Notes under the pieces: generated by a model
Databases searched by the model: none
What the model was told of the DNA's origin: nothing
The model's input: only the letters and a program-made list of their open reading frames with translations
NCBI GenBank assembly: GCA_022843585.1
Contig: JALHNJ010000001.1
Location: forward strand, 620,001 to 684,000
Reading direction: 5' to 3'
Length of the DNA: 64,000 bases
Source: Chitinophagaceae bacterium
Lineage (GTDB): Bacteria > Bacteroidota > Bacteroidia > Chitinophagales > Chitinophagaceae
Part shown: positions 33,773 through 43,398 of the stretch, piece after piece
How the letters are laid out: every line of letters begins with the position of its first letter
How positions within the stretch are numbered: position 1 is the stretch's first letter
Made by a program: the position numbers and the translations under genes

Positions 33773-33815
33773 ACCACAGCGACACAAAGTAGCACGGATC
33801 TGTGTTCGCCGTGTT
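33773..33815 (+). repeat. solitary repeat of the GxxExxY-flank type
   Basis: The segment begins ACCACAGCGACACAAAGTAG and continues to GCACGGATCTGTGTTCGCC. It resembles the left repeat of the GxxExxY cassette (ACCACAGAGACAC, then GAGTAGCACAGAG), but no nuclease gene is attached. It fills the gap between rmlB and rmlA. Confidence 0.55.
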
Positions 33816-33828
33816 TAAATTCAACAGT

Positions 33829-34689
33829 ATGAAAGGAATCATTTTAGCAGGCGGCTCAGGCACCCGTTTATACCCAATAACCAAAGCCATTAGTAAACAG
33901 CTAATGCCCGTTTACGATAAGCCAATGATCTATTATCCGCTTTCCACCTTAATGATGGCGGGCATAAAAGAAATTCTGATCATCACTACTCCGGAAGACA
34001 ATGCCTCATTTGTTCGTTTACTGGGCGATGGTAGCCAGGTGGGTTGTCGTTTTGAATATGCAATACAGGAAGTGCCCAATGGGTTAGCCCAGGCATTTGT
34101 AATTGGCGAGTCTTTTATCGGGAATGATAAAGTGGCATTGATACTTGGCGATAATATTTTTTATGGCAGCCGGATGGGAAAACAATTAAAAGAACTTGCC
34201 AATGTAGAAGGCGGATATGTATTTGCGTACCCCGTGGCAGATCCGGAACGCTACGGAGTGGTTGAATTTGATGCACAATTTAATGCATTGAGCATAGAGG
34301 AGAAACCAGCAAAACCCAAATCCAATTACGCCGTTCCGGGCTTATATTTTTATGATAATAGTGTTGTACAGATCGCCAAAGAATTAAAGCCATCCGCAAG
34401 AGGAGAGTATGAGATCACCGATGTAAACAAAGTGTACCTGGAAAATGGTACATTAAAAGTGGCACTTTTGGATAGGGGAACAGCCTGGTTAGATACCGGT
34501 ACTTTCGATTCGCTGAGCGATGCCAGTGAATTTGTACGGGTTATTGAGAAAAGACAAGGCACTAAGATCGGCTGTATTGAAGAAGTAGCGTATTGGAATA
34601 AATTTATTACCAAAGAGCAGTTGTTACAAACAGCCAAAGCCTTAGGCAAAAGCGGCTACGGTGTTTACCTGGAAAAATTAATCAGCTAA
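33829..34689 (+). CDS. rmlA: glucose-1-phosphate thymidylyltransferase
   Basis: A 286-residue nucleotidyltransferase with GGSGTRLYP near the N-terminus, [26 protein letters not shown] with the metal aspartate, and LDTGTFDSL. It makes dTDP-glucose from glucose-1-phosphate and dTTP, the step before RmlB. The start MKGIILAGG gives the usual length; nine extra upstream codons derive from the repeat. The set lacks rmlC and rmlD here; RmlC- and RmlD-like genes occur 5 kb downstream inside the CDP-sugar block. Confidence 0.95.
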   Translation: MKGIILAGGSGTRLYPITKAISKQLMPVYDKPMIYYPLSTLMMAGIKEILIITTPEDNASFVRLLGDGSQVGCRFEYAIQEVPNGLAQAFVIGESFIGNDKVALILGDNIFYGSRMGKQLKELANVEGGYVFAYPVADPERYGVVEFDAQFNALSIEEKPAKPKSNYAVPGLYFYDNSVVQIAKELKPSARGEYEITDVNKVYLENGTLKVALLDRGTAWLDTGTFDSLSDASEFVRVIEKRQGTKIGCIEEVAYWNKFITKEQLLQTAKALGKSGYGVYLEKLIS

Positions 34690-34696
34690 TTTAATT

Positions 34697-35524
34697 ATGA
34701 ATAATCGAATAGTTATAGAACCGGGCCGCACCGAAAAAAATTATTGGAAAGATCTGTGGAGGTACCGGGAGTTGTTTTACATTTTAAGCTGGAGAGATGT
34801 AAAAGTAAAATACAAACAAACTGTACTGGGAGTTTTGTGGGCCATCCTTCGGCCATTGCTTACCATGATCGTTTTTACCTTTGTATTTGGGAGGGTTGCA
34901 AAAATGGATACCAATAGCAGCGTACCCTATTCCATAATTGTTTTTGCAGGGTTATTGCCCTGGCAGTTTTTCTCCAATGCACTTACGGAAAGCAGTAATA
35001 GCCTGATCGGTAATACCAATCTTATTACCAAAGTTTATTTTCCAAGGCTTATTATCCCGGCTAGTTCGGTAATTACCAGTTTTATTGACTTCTTTATTTC
35101 GTTTGCTATATTACTGCTCCTATTCCTGGTATATGGATATATGCCCCCGGCAGAGATCTTTATGATGCCGCTTTTCTGGATACTGGCTTTCTTTGCTTCA
35201 TTCGGCCCCGGTCTATATTTAACGGCATTGAATGTAAAGTATCGTGACTTCCGGTATATCATACCTTTTATAGTTCAGTTTGGATTGTTCATTTCCCCGG
35301 TAGGATATAGTAGTTCTCAAATACCGGAAAAATGGCAATGGGCATATTCTTTAAATCCGATGGTAGGAGTAATTGATGGATTTCGCTGGTGTATTGTAAA
35401 AGATGCACCGAACCCTTTAATGCACTATCCTTTTTATATTTCATTGGCGGTAACTATTTTAATGGTGTGGCTCGCCATTTATCAGTTTAGAAAAATGGAA
35501 AAGAATTTTGCTGATTTGATATAA
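34697..35524 (+). CDS. wzm: ABC-2 type polysaccharide exporter permease, Wzm-like
   Basis: A 275-residue membrane protein with about six helices. The N-terminal LSWRDVKVKYKQTVLGVLW is the interface signature of Wzm/TagG-type permeases, followed by GLLPWQFFSNAL. It forms the exporter with the ATPase encoded 17 bases downstream and moves a finished lipid-linked glycan across the inner membrane. Presence of this exporter next to Wza/Wzc genes is discussed in the findings. Confidence 0.92.
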   Translation: MNNRIVIEPGRTEKNYWKDLWRYRELFYILSWRDVKVKYKQTVLGVLWAILRPLLTMIVFTFVFGRVAKMDTNSSVPYSIIVFAGLLPWQFFSNALTESSNSLIGNTNLITKVYFPRLIIPASSVITSFIDFFISFAILLLLFLVYGYMPPAEIFMMPLFWILAFFASFGPGLYLTALNVKYRDFRYIIPFIVQFGLFISPVGYSSSQIPEKWQWAYSLNPMVGVIDGFRWCIVKDAPNPLMHYPFYISLAVTILMVWLAIYQFRKMEKNFADLI

Positions 35525-35541
35525 GAGCTAATACAAAAAAT

Positions 35542-36816
35542 ATGAGTGATTCTATAATAAAAGTTGAGGGGTTAGGTAAAAAATATATTATCTCCCACGA
35601 GGGGCAGGAACGGTACACAGCTTTGCGGGATGTAATTTCTCGCAATACTAAAGGAATCTTTAAAAGAAACGTAGCATCTGTTTCATCAAAGGAAGAATTT
35701 TGGGCACTAAAGGATATAAGATTTGAAGTGAAGCAAGGTGAAGCGGTGGGGATAATTGGACATAATGGGGCCGGTAAAAGTACCTTATTAAAAATATTAA
35801 GTCGAATTACTGAACCTTCTACTGGACGACTTGAAATAAATGGGCGAGTAGCCTCATTGCTTGAAGTAGGAACAGGATTTCATCCGGAACTAACAGGACG
35901 GGAAAATATTTTTTTAAACGGAGCCATTTTAGGAATGACCCGAACTGAAATTCGTAAAAAATTTGATGAAATAGTTGACTTTAGTGGGGTAGAAAAATTT
36001 CTCGATACACCGGTCAAACGTTTTAGTAGCGGCATGTATGTAAGACTTGCTTTTGCAGTTGCTGCACATCTTGAGCCTGAGATACTGGTAGTAGATGAAG
36101 TACTGGCGGTGGGTGATGCAGAATTCCAGAAAAAGTGTTTAGGGAAAATGAATGCAGTAAGCAAGGAAGAAGGTAGAACAGTAATATTTGTCAGCCATAA
36201 TATGGCTGCCATTCGTGAGCTAACATCAAAATGTGTTCTTTTAAAGAAAGGTCAGGTAGTTAAATTTGATAGTACAACTGAAGTAGTAAATCATTACATG
36301 ACTGCTTATTCAGAAGATTATTCAAAATTGTACTATGAGATAGGTCATCAGAATATAGTAAAGCTGGGACATTTATTAAACGAAGTATCAATTAAGTCAG
36401 CTGAAATTACTGACAGGCCTAATAATCAAATAACAACTGGAGAAGATGTGCATTTTAAATTGGTTATTAATGGTAATGAAGACAAAGATTTTGAAAAGAT
36501 GGTGATTGGAGGTAGGATTATGACCATTGACGAAACCCCAGTAGGTGCATTTTTTAGTTCTCCATTTGTTAGCGTAAAGAAAAATGGTCAGGTTGAAGCT
36601 AAATTCTATTGTAAAAATATTCGGCTTGCGCCAGGTAAATATTATTTTACATTTTGGCTTGGAGAAGGTGATTATAGAGTTTATGGAAGGGATTTTTGTT
36701 CCGTTGACAGAGTTTGTTATATTGAAGTTATTGCAGACAACAAAGGAGGAGTTGCGCCTAAATGGTATAATCATTCTTGGGGCTCAGTCATTTTTGATAA
36801 TTGCGAATCAAATTAA
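35542..36816 (+). CDS. wzt: polysaccharide exporter ATPase with glycan-binding tail, Wzt-like
   Basis: A 424-residue ABC ATPase. Walker A is GHNGAGKS (73-80), the signature is FSSGMYVRLAFA (161-172), Walker B is ILVVDEVLAVGD (181-192) and the H-loop is VSHN. Residues about 270-424 form an extra beta-rich domain, as in Wzt proteins that recognise the modified end of the O-polysaccharide. That tail makes export depend on a terminal sugar cap, here possibly the dideoxy or methylated sugar. The rfbF gene begins 1 base after its stop. Confidence 0.92.
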   Translation: MSDSIIKVEGLGKKYIISHEGQERYTALRDVISRNTKGIFKRNVASVSSKEEFWALKDIRFEVKQGEAVGIIGHNGAGKSTLLKILSRITEPSTGRLEINGRVASLLEVGTGFHPELTGRENIFLNGAILGMTRTEIRKKFDEIVDFSGVEKFLDTPVKRFSSGMYVRLAFAVAAHLEPEILVVDEVLAVGDAEFQKKCLGKMNAVSKEEGRTVIFVSHNMAAIRELTSKCVLLKKGQVVKFDSTTEVVNHYMTAYSEDYSKLYYEIGHQNIVKLGHLLNEVSIKSAEITDRPNNQITTGEDVHFKLVINGNEDKDFEKMVIGGRIMTIDETPVGAFFSSPFVSVKKNGQVEAKFYCKNIRLAPGKYYFTFWLGEGDYRVYGRDFCSVDRVCYIEVIADNKGGVAPKWYNHSWGSVIFDNCESN

Positions 36817-36817
36817 A

Positions 36818-37588
36818 ATGAAAATAGTAATTCTTGCAGGCGGCTTTGGTACAAGGTTATCAGAAGAGACTTCCCTGAAACCAAAACCAATGGTTGAAAT
36901 TGGTGAAATGCCAATACTTTGGCATATCATGAAAATCTACTCAGCGCATGGGTTTAATGAATTCGTTATCTGTTTGGGTTATAAAGGTTATATAATCAAA
37001 GAGTATTTCGCCAATTATTTTTTACATAAGTCAAATGTTACCGTTGATCTTGTCAATAACTCACTTGATTTTCATAACTCCAATGCTGAGCCTTGGAAAA
37101 TAACACTTGTAGATACAGGGAATGATACAATGACAGGCGGACGTATTAAACGTATAAAGGATTATGTTAACAATGAAACATTCATGCTTACCTATGGAGA
37201 TGGGGTTGGTGATGTGGATATTAAAGGGTTGCTGCAATTTCATAAACAGCATGGAAAACTATGTACTGTTACTTCTGTTCAGCCATCTGGAAGATTTGGT
37301 GCCATAAATATGGGAAACAATAACGAAGTTGTTGCATTTACTGAAAAACCAAAAGGAGATGGCTCTTGGATTAATGGCGGTTTTTTCGTGTGTGAACCAG
37401 AAGTTTTTGATTATATAGATGGCGATGCTACTTTTTGGGAAAAAGAACCAATGGAAAAGTTAGCAGCGCAAGGGCAGATGACTGCTTACCAACATGAAGG
37501 TTTTTGGAAACCTATGGATACACTACGTGACAAATTTGAACTCGAAAAAGAATGGCAAAGCGGTAATGCCCGCTGGAAGAAATGGTAG
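36818..37588 (+). CDS. rfbF: glucose-1-phosphate cytidylyltransferase
   Basis: A 256-residue enzyme (RfbF/DdhA) that makes CDP-glucose, starting MKIVILAGGFGTRL directly after wzt. The signatures are KPKPMVEIGEMPILWHIMK, LTYGDGVGDV with the metal aspartate, and FWKPMDTLRD near the C-terminus. The frame runs back into wzt, but that part is a shadow. It starts the CDP-deoxysugar pathway; rfbG follows by one base. Confidence 0.95.
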   Translation: MKIVILAGGFGTRLSEETSLKPKPMVEIGEMPILWHIMKIYSAHGFNEFVICLGYKGYIIKEYFANYFLHKSNVTVDLVNNSLDFHNSNAEPWKITLVDTGNDTMTGGRIKRIKDYVNNETFMLTYGDGVGDVDIKGLLQFHKQHGKLCTVTSVQPSGRFGAINMGNNNEVVAFTEKPKGDGSWINGGFFVCEPEVFDYIDGDATFWEKEPMEKLAAQGQMTAYQHEGFWKPMDTLRDKFELEKEWQSGNARWKKW

Positions 37589-37589
37589 T

Positions 37590-38663
37590 ATGAACTTAAC
37601 AGCAAATTACACAGGAAAAAAAGTATTTATAACTGGTCACACTGGCTTTAAGGGCTCATGGCTTATAGCATGGTTGAACCAACTTGGTGCTATTGTAAAA
37701 GGATATGCACTAAATCCGGAAAACGACTATGATCTTTATAATGCGATAAGAGGTAATGAAATATGTGAGTCAGTAATTGCGGACATCCGTGATAAGCAAA
37801 GGATTAAAAAAGAGGTACTCAACTTTCAACCAGATTTTATTTTTCACTTAGCTGCACAGCCGTTGGTGAGACTTTCGTATGAACAACCATTAGATACATT
37901 CGAAATAAATGCTCAAGGCACAGCGAATCTTTTGGAGGCACTCCGTTTTTTAGACAAGCCTTGCGTAGCCGTAATGATTACTACAGACAAAGTATATCAT
38001 AACGTTGAAACCGGCCATTATTACAAGGAGGAAGATCGTTTGGGAGGATATGACCCATATAGTGCTTCAAAGGCTTGTGCAGAGCTATTAATTGATTCTT
38101 ACCGGAAATCTTTTTTTAACCCAGCTAGTTTTCAACAGCATCAGAAATCAATTTCTGTAGCCAGGGCCGGAAATGTAATTGGGGGTGGAGATTGGGCAAA
38201 AGATAGAATTATTCCTGATATAATACGGGCACTTTCCATTGATAAACCAGTAGTTGTTCGAAATGCAGTTTCTGTTCGCCCATGGCAACATGTACTAGAG
38301 CCACTCCATGGATATCTTATACTAGCAGCACATCAACATACTAACCCTGTAGAATTTGCAGAAGCATTTAATTTTGGGCCATTAAAAGAAGATAATCTTA
38401 CCGTAGGAGAACTCGTAAAAAAAGCAATACTATATTGGGGAAAAGGAAGTCAGGTTGCTGATACTATTATTCATAAACAACATGAAGCTGGGTTGTTGAG
38501 ATTGGATATTACCAAAGCGACAACAACACTTAACTGGAAACCTAAATATAATGCTGAGATAGCAATTCTTAAAACTATTGACTGGTACAGGATGTGGAAG
38601 AATAATGGTAATGTAAAAAATTATACAGATTCACAGATACGGGCATTTATGCAAACCGCATGA
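37590..38663 (+). CDS. rfbG: CDP-glucose 4,6-dehydratase
   Basis: A 357-residue SDR (RfbG/DdhB) with GHTGFKGSW (16-24), the active-site segment TTDKVY (131-136) and DPYSASK with Tyr157 and Lys161. RAGNVIGGGDWAKDRIIPD is diagnostic for the CDP-glucose enzyme. It yields CDP-4-keto-6-deoxyglucose. The start is taken at the ATG one base past the rfbF stop. Its stop overlaps the next start by four bases. Confidence 0.94.
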   Translation: MNLTANYTGKKVFITGHTGFKGSWLIAWLNQLGAIVKGYALNPENDYDLYNAIRGNEICESVIADIRDKQRIKKEVLNFQPDFIFHLAAQPLVRLSYEQPLDTFEINAQGTANLLEALRFLDKPCVAVMITTDKVYHNVETGHYYKEEDRLGGYDPYSASKACAELLIDSYRKSFFNPASFQQHQKSISVARAGNVIGGGDWAKDRIIPDIIRALSIDKPVVVRNAVSVRPWQHVLEPLHGYLILAAHQHTNPVEFAEAFNFGPLKEDNLTVGELVKKAILYWGKGSQVADTIIHKQHEAGLLRLDITKATTTLNWKPKYNAEIAILKTIDWYRMWKNNGNVKNYTDSQIRAFMQTA

Positions 38664-39199
38664 TACAATTTAAAAAGCTGGAAATAGAAGGGGTTTATCT
38701 GGTTGAAAATTTTGTTTCTCGGGATCATAGAGGAGTTTTTGTTAAAACTTTTCATGCAGATAAATTCATAGACCTTGGCTTTAAAGAAATGTTTAGGGAA
38801 AGTTATTATTCCCAATCATCAAAAGGGGTGCTTAGAGGAATGCACTTTCAGCTTCCGCCTCATCAGCATGATAAACTTGTTTATGTAACGGCAGGTGCAA
38901 TCTGTGATGTGATATTGGACTTACGGGCTTCTTCTCCAACATTTGGCCAGTATGCAGCAATCGAATTAATGGAATTTGGCAATTCGGTGTTGATACCAAA
39001 AGGATGTGCTCATGGATTTCTAACTCTTAGCGAATCGGCTACAGTTGTATACAATGTAACAACTGTACATAATGCAGAAGCAGATAGAGGTATTCACTGG
39101 AATTCGTTCGGTTATAATTGGTTAATTAAAAACCCGTTGCTTTCAGAGAGAGATAGAAATTTTCCATCTTTTAGCAGAGAAAAAATATTTTTTGAATGA
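38660..39199 (+). CDS. RmlC-type sugar-nucleotide epimerase (AscE-like or RmlC)
   Basis: A 179-residue cupin epimerase. The catalytic His62 is in RGMHFQ and Lys72 in KLVYV, with GCAHGFLTL further on, all as in RmlC. Two roles fit: the 5-epimerase (AscE) on a CDP-4-keto-3,6-dideoxyhexose, because it lies between rfbG and rfbH, or the 3,5-epimerase of dTDP-rhamnose synthesis, because rmlB and rmlA upstream lack a partner. It overlaps both neighbours by ATGA junctions. Confidence 0.88.
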   Translation: MIQFKKLEIEGVYLVENFVSRDHRGVFVKTFHADKFIDLGFKEMFRESYYSQSSKGVLRGMHFQLPPHQHDKLVYVTAGAICDVILDLRASSPTFGQYAAIELMEFGNSVLIPKGCAHGFLTLSESATVVYNVTTVHNAEADRGIHWNSFGYNWLIKNPLLSERDRNFPSFSREKIFFE

Positions 39200-40089
39200 A
39201 ATTCCTGATTGTTGGCGCTTCTGGGCTTGTCGGTAGCAATTGTATGGTTTATACAAAATCACTTGGTCATGAAGTAGTAGGGACACATTTTTCTTTTCCA
39301 ACTAAAGACACTATTTATTTTAATTCAACTAATCTTACGGACGAAGCGAATGAAGATGTAATGAAATTACGACCAGATGCAATTATTCATTGCGGTGCTT
39401 TAACAAATGTAGATTTTTGCGAAATTAATCCACAGCAAAGCTATAATCAAACTGTTCAATCTGCTACTAATGTTTCGGAATTTGCGAAACGCTGGGGTTC
39501 AAAGCTTATCTACATATCCACTGATTATGTTTTTGATGGCGTATCTGGGCCATATACAGAAGACGCAACGCCAAGACCTATTAATGTTTATGGGAAACAT
39601 AAACTTGAAGCCGAGAATATAGTCCGGAAAAACTCAGATAATAACATCATCGTTCGGGTAACAAATGTATACGGTGATGAAATTCGGAATAAAAACTTCA
39701 TTGCAAGGATCATTAATAATATCTATGAGGGCAAGGAGATGAATCTTTTGTTACCGTTCGATCAATTTGCTACACCAATAAATGCATTAGATATTGCAAA
39801 GGGAATAATTCTTTTGCTTGAGAACGAATGTAAGGGACTCTATCATTTTGGCTCAACTGACTTTTACAGCCGTAGTCAATTATTTTATAGGGTAATCAAA
39901 CATTTTCCAGAATGTAAGACATTTAATGTTCGTTTAACATCTACAAAAGAATTGAATCAGTCAGCAAAAAGGCCTTTGTTCGGCGGATTAATCTCAAGAA
40001 AATTATCATTTGAATATCCGCATTTCCAATTTTCAAATGTTGATGATTATTTAACTACAATTATTAAATCAACCAAAAGTGAATTTTAA
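39196..40089 (+). CDS. NDP-4-keto-deoxysugar reductase (AscF-like or RmlD)
   Basis: A 297-residue SDR of the RmlD group: GASGLVGSN at the N-terminus, STDYVFDG (108-115) and YGKHKLEAE with Tyr132 and Lys136. It reduces a 4-keto sugar nucleotide to the final deoxysugar. In the CDP branch this would be the last step (AscF); in a dTDP branch it would be RmlD. Its last 11 bases overlap rfbH, tying it closely to the CDP enzymes. Confidence 0.85.
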   Translation: MKFLIVGASGLVGSNCMVYTKSLGHEVVGTHFSFPTKDTIYFNSTNLTDEANEDVMKLRPDAIIHCGALTNVDFCEINPQQSYNQTVQSATNVSEFAKRWGSKLIYISTDYVFDGVSGPYTEDATPRPINVYGKHKLEAENIVRKNSDNNIIVRVTNVYGDEIRNKNFIARIINNIYEGKEMNLLLPFDQFATPINALDIAKGIILLLENECKGLYHFGSTDFYSRSQLFYRVIKHFPECKTFNVRLTSTKELNQSAKRPLFGGLISRKLSFEYPHFQFSNVDDYLTTIIKSTKSEF

Positions 40090-41389
40090 AAATATTAATA
40101 ATGAGCTTGCAGAAATTTTAAAAAAAGCTGCTGCATCAAATATTTCGCAATTTATTCTTCCTGGGAAGGATTATATCCCTGTTACAGGAAAAGTACTTGA
40201 TGAGGATGATATTTTACACGGAGTAGATGCTGTTTTAGACGGATGGCTAACTACAGGAAGATTTGGAAATGCATTTGAGAGGGAATTTGCACGGTATTTT
40301 GGTAGCCGGTTCTCTGCACTCGTTAATTCGGGATCATCGGCCAACCTTGTGGCTTTTTATTCACTTACTTCTCCAAAATTAGGAGACCGGGCCTTAAAGC
40401 CCGGTGATGAAGTAATAACTGTAGCAGCAGGTTTTCCCACTACAGTAAATCCTTTGATTCAATTTGGTTGTATTCCTGTGTTTATTGATGTGGATATTCC
40501 AACATATAATATAAAAGCTGAATTAATTGAAGCTGCTATCTCCTCAAAAACAAAAGCCATTATGCTGGCCCATACGTTGGGCAACCCCTTTAACTTGGAT
40601 ATAGTAATGGAAATTGCGAAGAGGTATAATTTGTGGGTGATTGAAGATGACTGTGACTCACTTGGGGCTACTTATAATAACAAAAAAACAGGAACCTTTG
40701 GCGATCTGGCTACAGTATCATTTTATCCTGCACACCATATTACAATGGGCGAAGGCGGGGCTGTCCTCATCAATAACGCTTCTTTAAAGAAGATAGTCGA
40801 AAGTTTCCGGGACTGGGGAAGGGATTGTTGGTGTGAGCCTGGTAAAGACAATACCTGCGGAAAAAGATTTGATTGGCAATTGGGAGAGCTTCCCTGCGGC
40901 TACGATCATAAATATACATATTCTCATATCGGCTTTAATTTGAAAGTAACGGATATGCAGGCGGCAATCGGATTAAGCCAGTTGAAAAAAGCGGATCAGT
41001 TTGTAGAAAAACGTAGGGATAATTTTAAGATACTCTATTCAAAAATGAAACAATTAGAGGAGCATTTTATCTTACCTGAACCAACTTTGAACAGTAACCC
41101 TAGCTGGTTTGGGTTCTTACTTACTTTAAGAGAGTCGAGCCCTGTCGACAGGAATGAATTAGTTCGTTTTCTTGAAGACAACAAAATTGGTACACGGCTT
41201 CTTTTTGCCGGTAATCTAACTAAGCAGCCTGCTTATGCCAATGTTGAAAAAAGGATATATGGAGATTTAAGTAACACGGATATAATTATGACCCGGTCAT
41301 TTTGGTTGGGTGTCTGGCCAGGACTAGAAGAAGCCCACTATGATTATATTATTGAAACCTTAAAGAATTTTCTTAAAAAATATGCTTAA
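40079..41389 (+). CDS. rfbH: CDP-4-keto-6-deoxyglucose 3-dehydratase (E1), RfbH
   Basis: A 436-residue PMP-dependent [2Fe-2S] enzyme (RfbH/DdhC), starting from GTG. The active-site lysine of aminotransferases is replaced by histidine in [14 protein letters not shown] (His220), the hallmark of E1. Cysteines at 250, 252 and 260 ([13 protein letters not shown]) give the CxC-x7-C cluster pattern, with a further one in LPCGYD. It removes the C3 hydroxyl to make a 3,6-dideoxy sugar and needs an electron-donating reductase (E3), for which no gene is present in this window. Confidence 0.95.
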   Translation: MNFKNINNELAEILKKAAASNISQFILPGKDYIPVTGKVLDEDDILHGVDAVLDGWLTTGRFGNAFEREFARYFGSRFSALVNSGSSANLVAFYSLTSPKLGDRALKPGDEVITVAAGFPTTVNPLIQFGCIPVFIDVDIPTYNIKAELIEAAISSKTKAIMLAHTLGNPFNLDIVMEIAKRYNLWVIEDDCDSLGATYNNKKTGTFGDLATVSFYPAHHITMGEGGAVLINNASLKKIVESFRDWGRDCWCEPGKDNTCGKRFDWQLGELPCGYDHKYTYSHIGFNLKVTDMQAAIGLSQLKKADQFVEKRRDNFKILYSKMKQLEEHFILPEPTLNSNPSWFGFLLTLRESSPVDRNELVRFLEDNKIGTRLLFAGNLTKQPAYANVEKRIYGDLSNTDIIMTRSFWLGVWPGLEEAHYDYIIETLKNFLKKYA

Positions 41390-41448
41390 TCTGAACAACA
41401 AGTTACTTTCAATTAAAATAATAGGGCAGTTATAAAATTTATTACTCT

Positions 41449-42372
41449 GTGAAATTACTATCAATAGTTATTCCAACATATAACAGAGCAAAACTTGTAG
41501 ATGCTCAAATTAAATGGGTAGTTGAGGAAGCAGAACATTATTGGAGTGAGATTGAATTCCTTGTACTTGACAATAATTCTTCTGACGAAACAGAAGCTGT
41601 TTGTGTTAAGTGGATAAAATTGCTAGGTAATAAAATTACCGTTTTTAGAAATGATAAGAATATAGGCTTGGTTCCTAATTGTATAAAAGGTCTGCAGGCT
41701 TCAAGTTCATCTTTTGTGTGGTTGATTGGTGATGATGACCCTATCGAAACTGGATTGCTGGGTAATGTACTTTCAATTATAAAAAAGCATAAGGAATCGC
41801 TTAATTTATTACATCTGAACCACAGATGTGTTAAAGGTTACAACGGTGAAGTTGTTATTAAGTCGTTTTATAAATCAGATGGAGATTTGTATAGTGAAAA
41901 AGATGGTTGTGGCGTTGTCAACACTTTACTTGAAACAGCCTATACAGGAGGGTTTATGTTTATAACGGCAAACATTTTCAATAGGGCGAAGGCATTGGAT
42001 GTTCTTGAGTCAAGTGCCGAAAATCATAAATCATTTCTTGCTTATCCAATGTACCTCAATATAAGACTAGCCTGTACAGGAGGATTTTATTATTATAATG
42101 ATATAAAACTTACTTGTGTTTATGGCGAATCAACTTGGATGGAAGACTCTAATGAACTAAGTTATTTTCAGATTCCGCTATTCTGGATGAAATTGAATAA
42201 GTATGGACTTGATAAAAAAAAGATTGTTTCCTGGTTGAGTAAAAGTATTCCCGGTGTGGGGGTTGATTTTTTAAGATTTGTATACCATAGTAAAAAAGCT
42301 AGTTCCATTTTTCGTTTAATTGCCTTAAAATTCAAAATTCTTTATTGGAGAGTATCCACTTATAAACAATAA
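41449..42372 (+). CDS. family 2 glycosyltransferase
   Basis: A 307-residue GT-A enzyme, start GTG. It opens SIVIPTYNR, continues with LVLDNNSSDET and has the metal-binding triad in LIGDDDP. About 59 bases separate it from rfbH, one of the larger gaps of the operon. A basic tail with hydrophobic residues may hold it to the membrane. Donor and acceptor cannot be told; a role in adding the CDP-sugar is only suggested by position. Confidence 0.85.
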   Translation: MKLLSIVIPTYNRAKLVDAQIKWVVEEAEHYWSEIEFLVLDNNSSDETEAVCVKWIKLLGNKITVFRNDKNIGLVPNCIKGLQASSSSFVWLIGDDDPIETGLLGNVLSIIKKHKESLNLLHLNHRCVKGYNGEVVIKSFYKSDGDLYSEKDGCGVVNTLLETAYTGGFMFITANIFNRAKALDVLESSAENHKSFLAYPMYLNIRLACTGGFYYYNDIKLTCVYGESTWMEDSNELSYFQIPLFWMKLNKYGLDKKKIVSWLSKSIPGVGVDFLRFVYHSKKASSIFRLIALKFKILYWRVSTYKQ

Positions 42373-42385
42373 TCTAATTCTTTTA

Positions 42386-43378
42386 ATGACTCCAGATATA
42401 GCTATTATTATTTGCACCTATAATCCCGATATTAGAGTTTTAAGCAGATGCCTTAATGCAGTCGCGGCTTTAAAAAAAGCTCACCTAAGCATTGAATGCA
42501 TTTTAGTGGATAATAATAGCAACCCTGCTATTATTGATTTAACAATTGTTCAAAATTTTCTTTCTGAAAATACTTTTGCAAAATTATTAATAGAAAAGAA
42601 GCAGGGTCTTACTAATGCTCGTATATGCGGGTTTAAAAATAGCAGAGCACCATGGCTTATTTTTTTTGATGATGATAATGAACCAGACGAGAACTACCTA
42701 ATCGGAGTTGCAGATTTTGTTTCACGAAACTCAGATATTGGAATGTTCGGGCCGGGACATGTTTACGTTAGGTACATGGATAAGGTGGAACCTTATTTAG
42801 AAAAAAACAAAGCTTGGTTTCAAGATGCTCAACTAGATGAAGAACTTAAAAGCACCGCTAAGGATGCTTCATTCTACCCTGCCGGAACCGGAATGATAGT
42901 AAAAAGAGAAGTAATGAGTGTGTATGCAGAAAAATTTCTTACAGGTGTTTTGCAAACAAAAGACAGAAGTGCTAATAATCTTGGCGGGGGTGGAGATTCG
43001 CAAATATTATGGACAGCACTTTCAAATGGCTATTCAGCGGGCCGCACACCTCTGTTAAAACTTAATCACCTTATTAGTGAAAGCAAAACTAAAATGCCAT
43101 ACTTGAAGAATATTGCATTTTATTCGGGATTTGCAGCTTTACCATCAAGAATTGATTTTTATCCGGAAGAAAGAAATATTGTTAAAAGTACAGGTTGGGA
43201 GATTTCTAAATTTTTATACAGAGCTACTAAAATTATAGTACTTAATTTTTATAAGCCTCGGTACGTTTATTTTAGCCTTCTTTGGCAGTTAGGGTATATA
43301 TGCGGTATCTACCAGGTAAAAGAAAAGCCCACACCAGTAGTTCTCAGTTGGGTAAAGCGTCAGCAAGGAATTAAATAA
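42386..43378 (+). CDS. family 2 glycosyltransferase
   Basis: A 330-residue GT-A protein with AIIICTYNPD at the N-terminus, LVDNNSNP, and the acidic triad FFDDDNEPD. GQGLTNARICG-like spacing (KQGLTNARI) and a PAGTGMIVKRE segment are typical of this group. It is closely spaced after the preceding transferase. Specificity is unknown. Confidence 0.86.
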   Translation: MTPDIAIIICTYNPDIRVLSRCLNAVAALKKAHLSIECILVDNNSNPAIIDLTIVQNFLSENTFAKLLIEKKQGLTNARICGFKNSRAPWLIFFDDDNEPDENYLIGVADFVSRNSDIGMFGPGHVYVRYMDKVEPYLEKNKAWFQDAQLDEELKSTAKDASFYPAGTGMIVKREVMSVYAEKFLTGVLQTKDRSANNLGGGGDSQILWTALSNGYSAGRTPLLKLNHLISESKTKMPYLKNIAFYSGFAALPSRIDFYPEERNIVKSTGWEISKFLYRATKIIVLNFYKPRYVYFSLLWQLGYICGIYQVKEKPTPVVLSWVKRQQGIK

Positions 43379-43398
43379 TATTTTTTTAGTCAGTTAAT

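Noticed and set aside
36584-36817. N-terminal extension of rfbF within wzt
   Set aside because: RfbF proteins begin at MKIVILAGG, which lies at 36818; the extension is out-of-frame wzt coding sequence.
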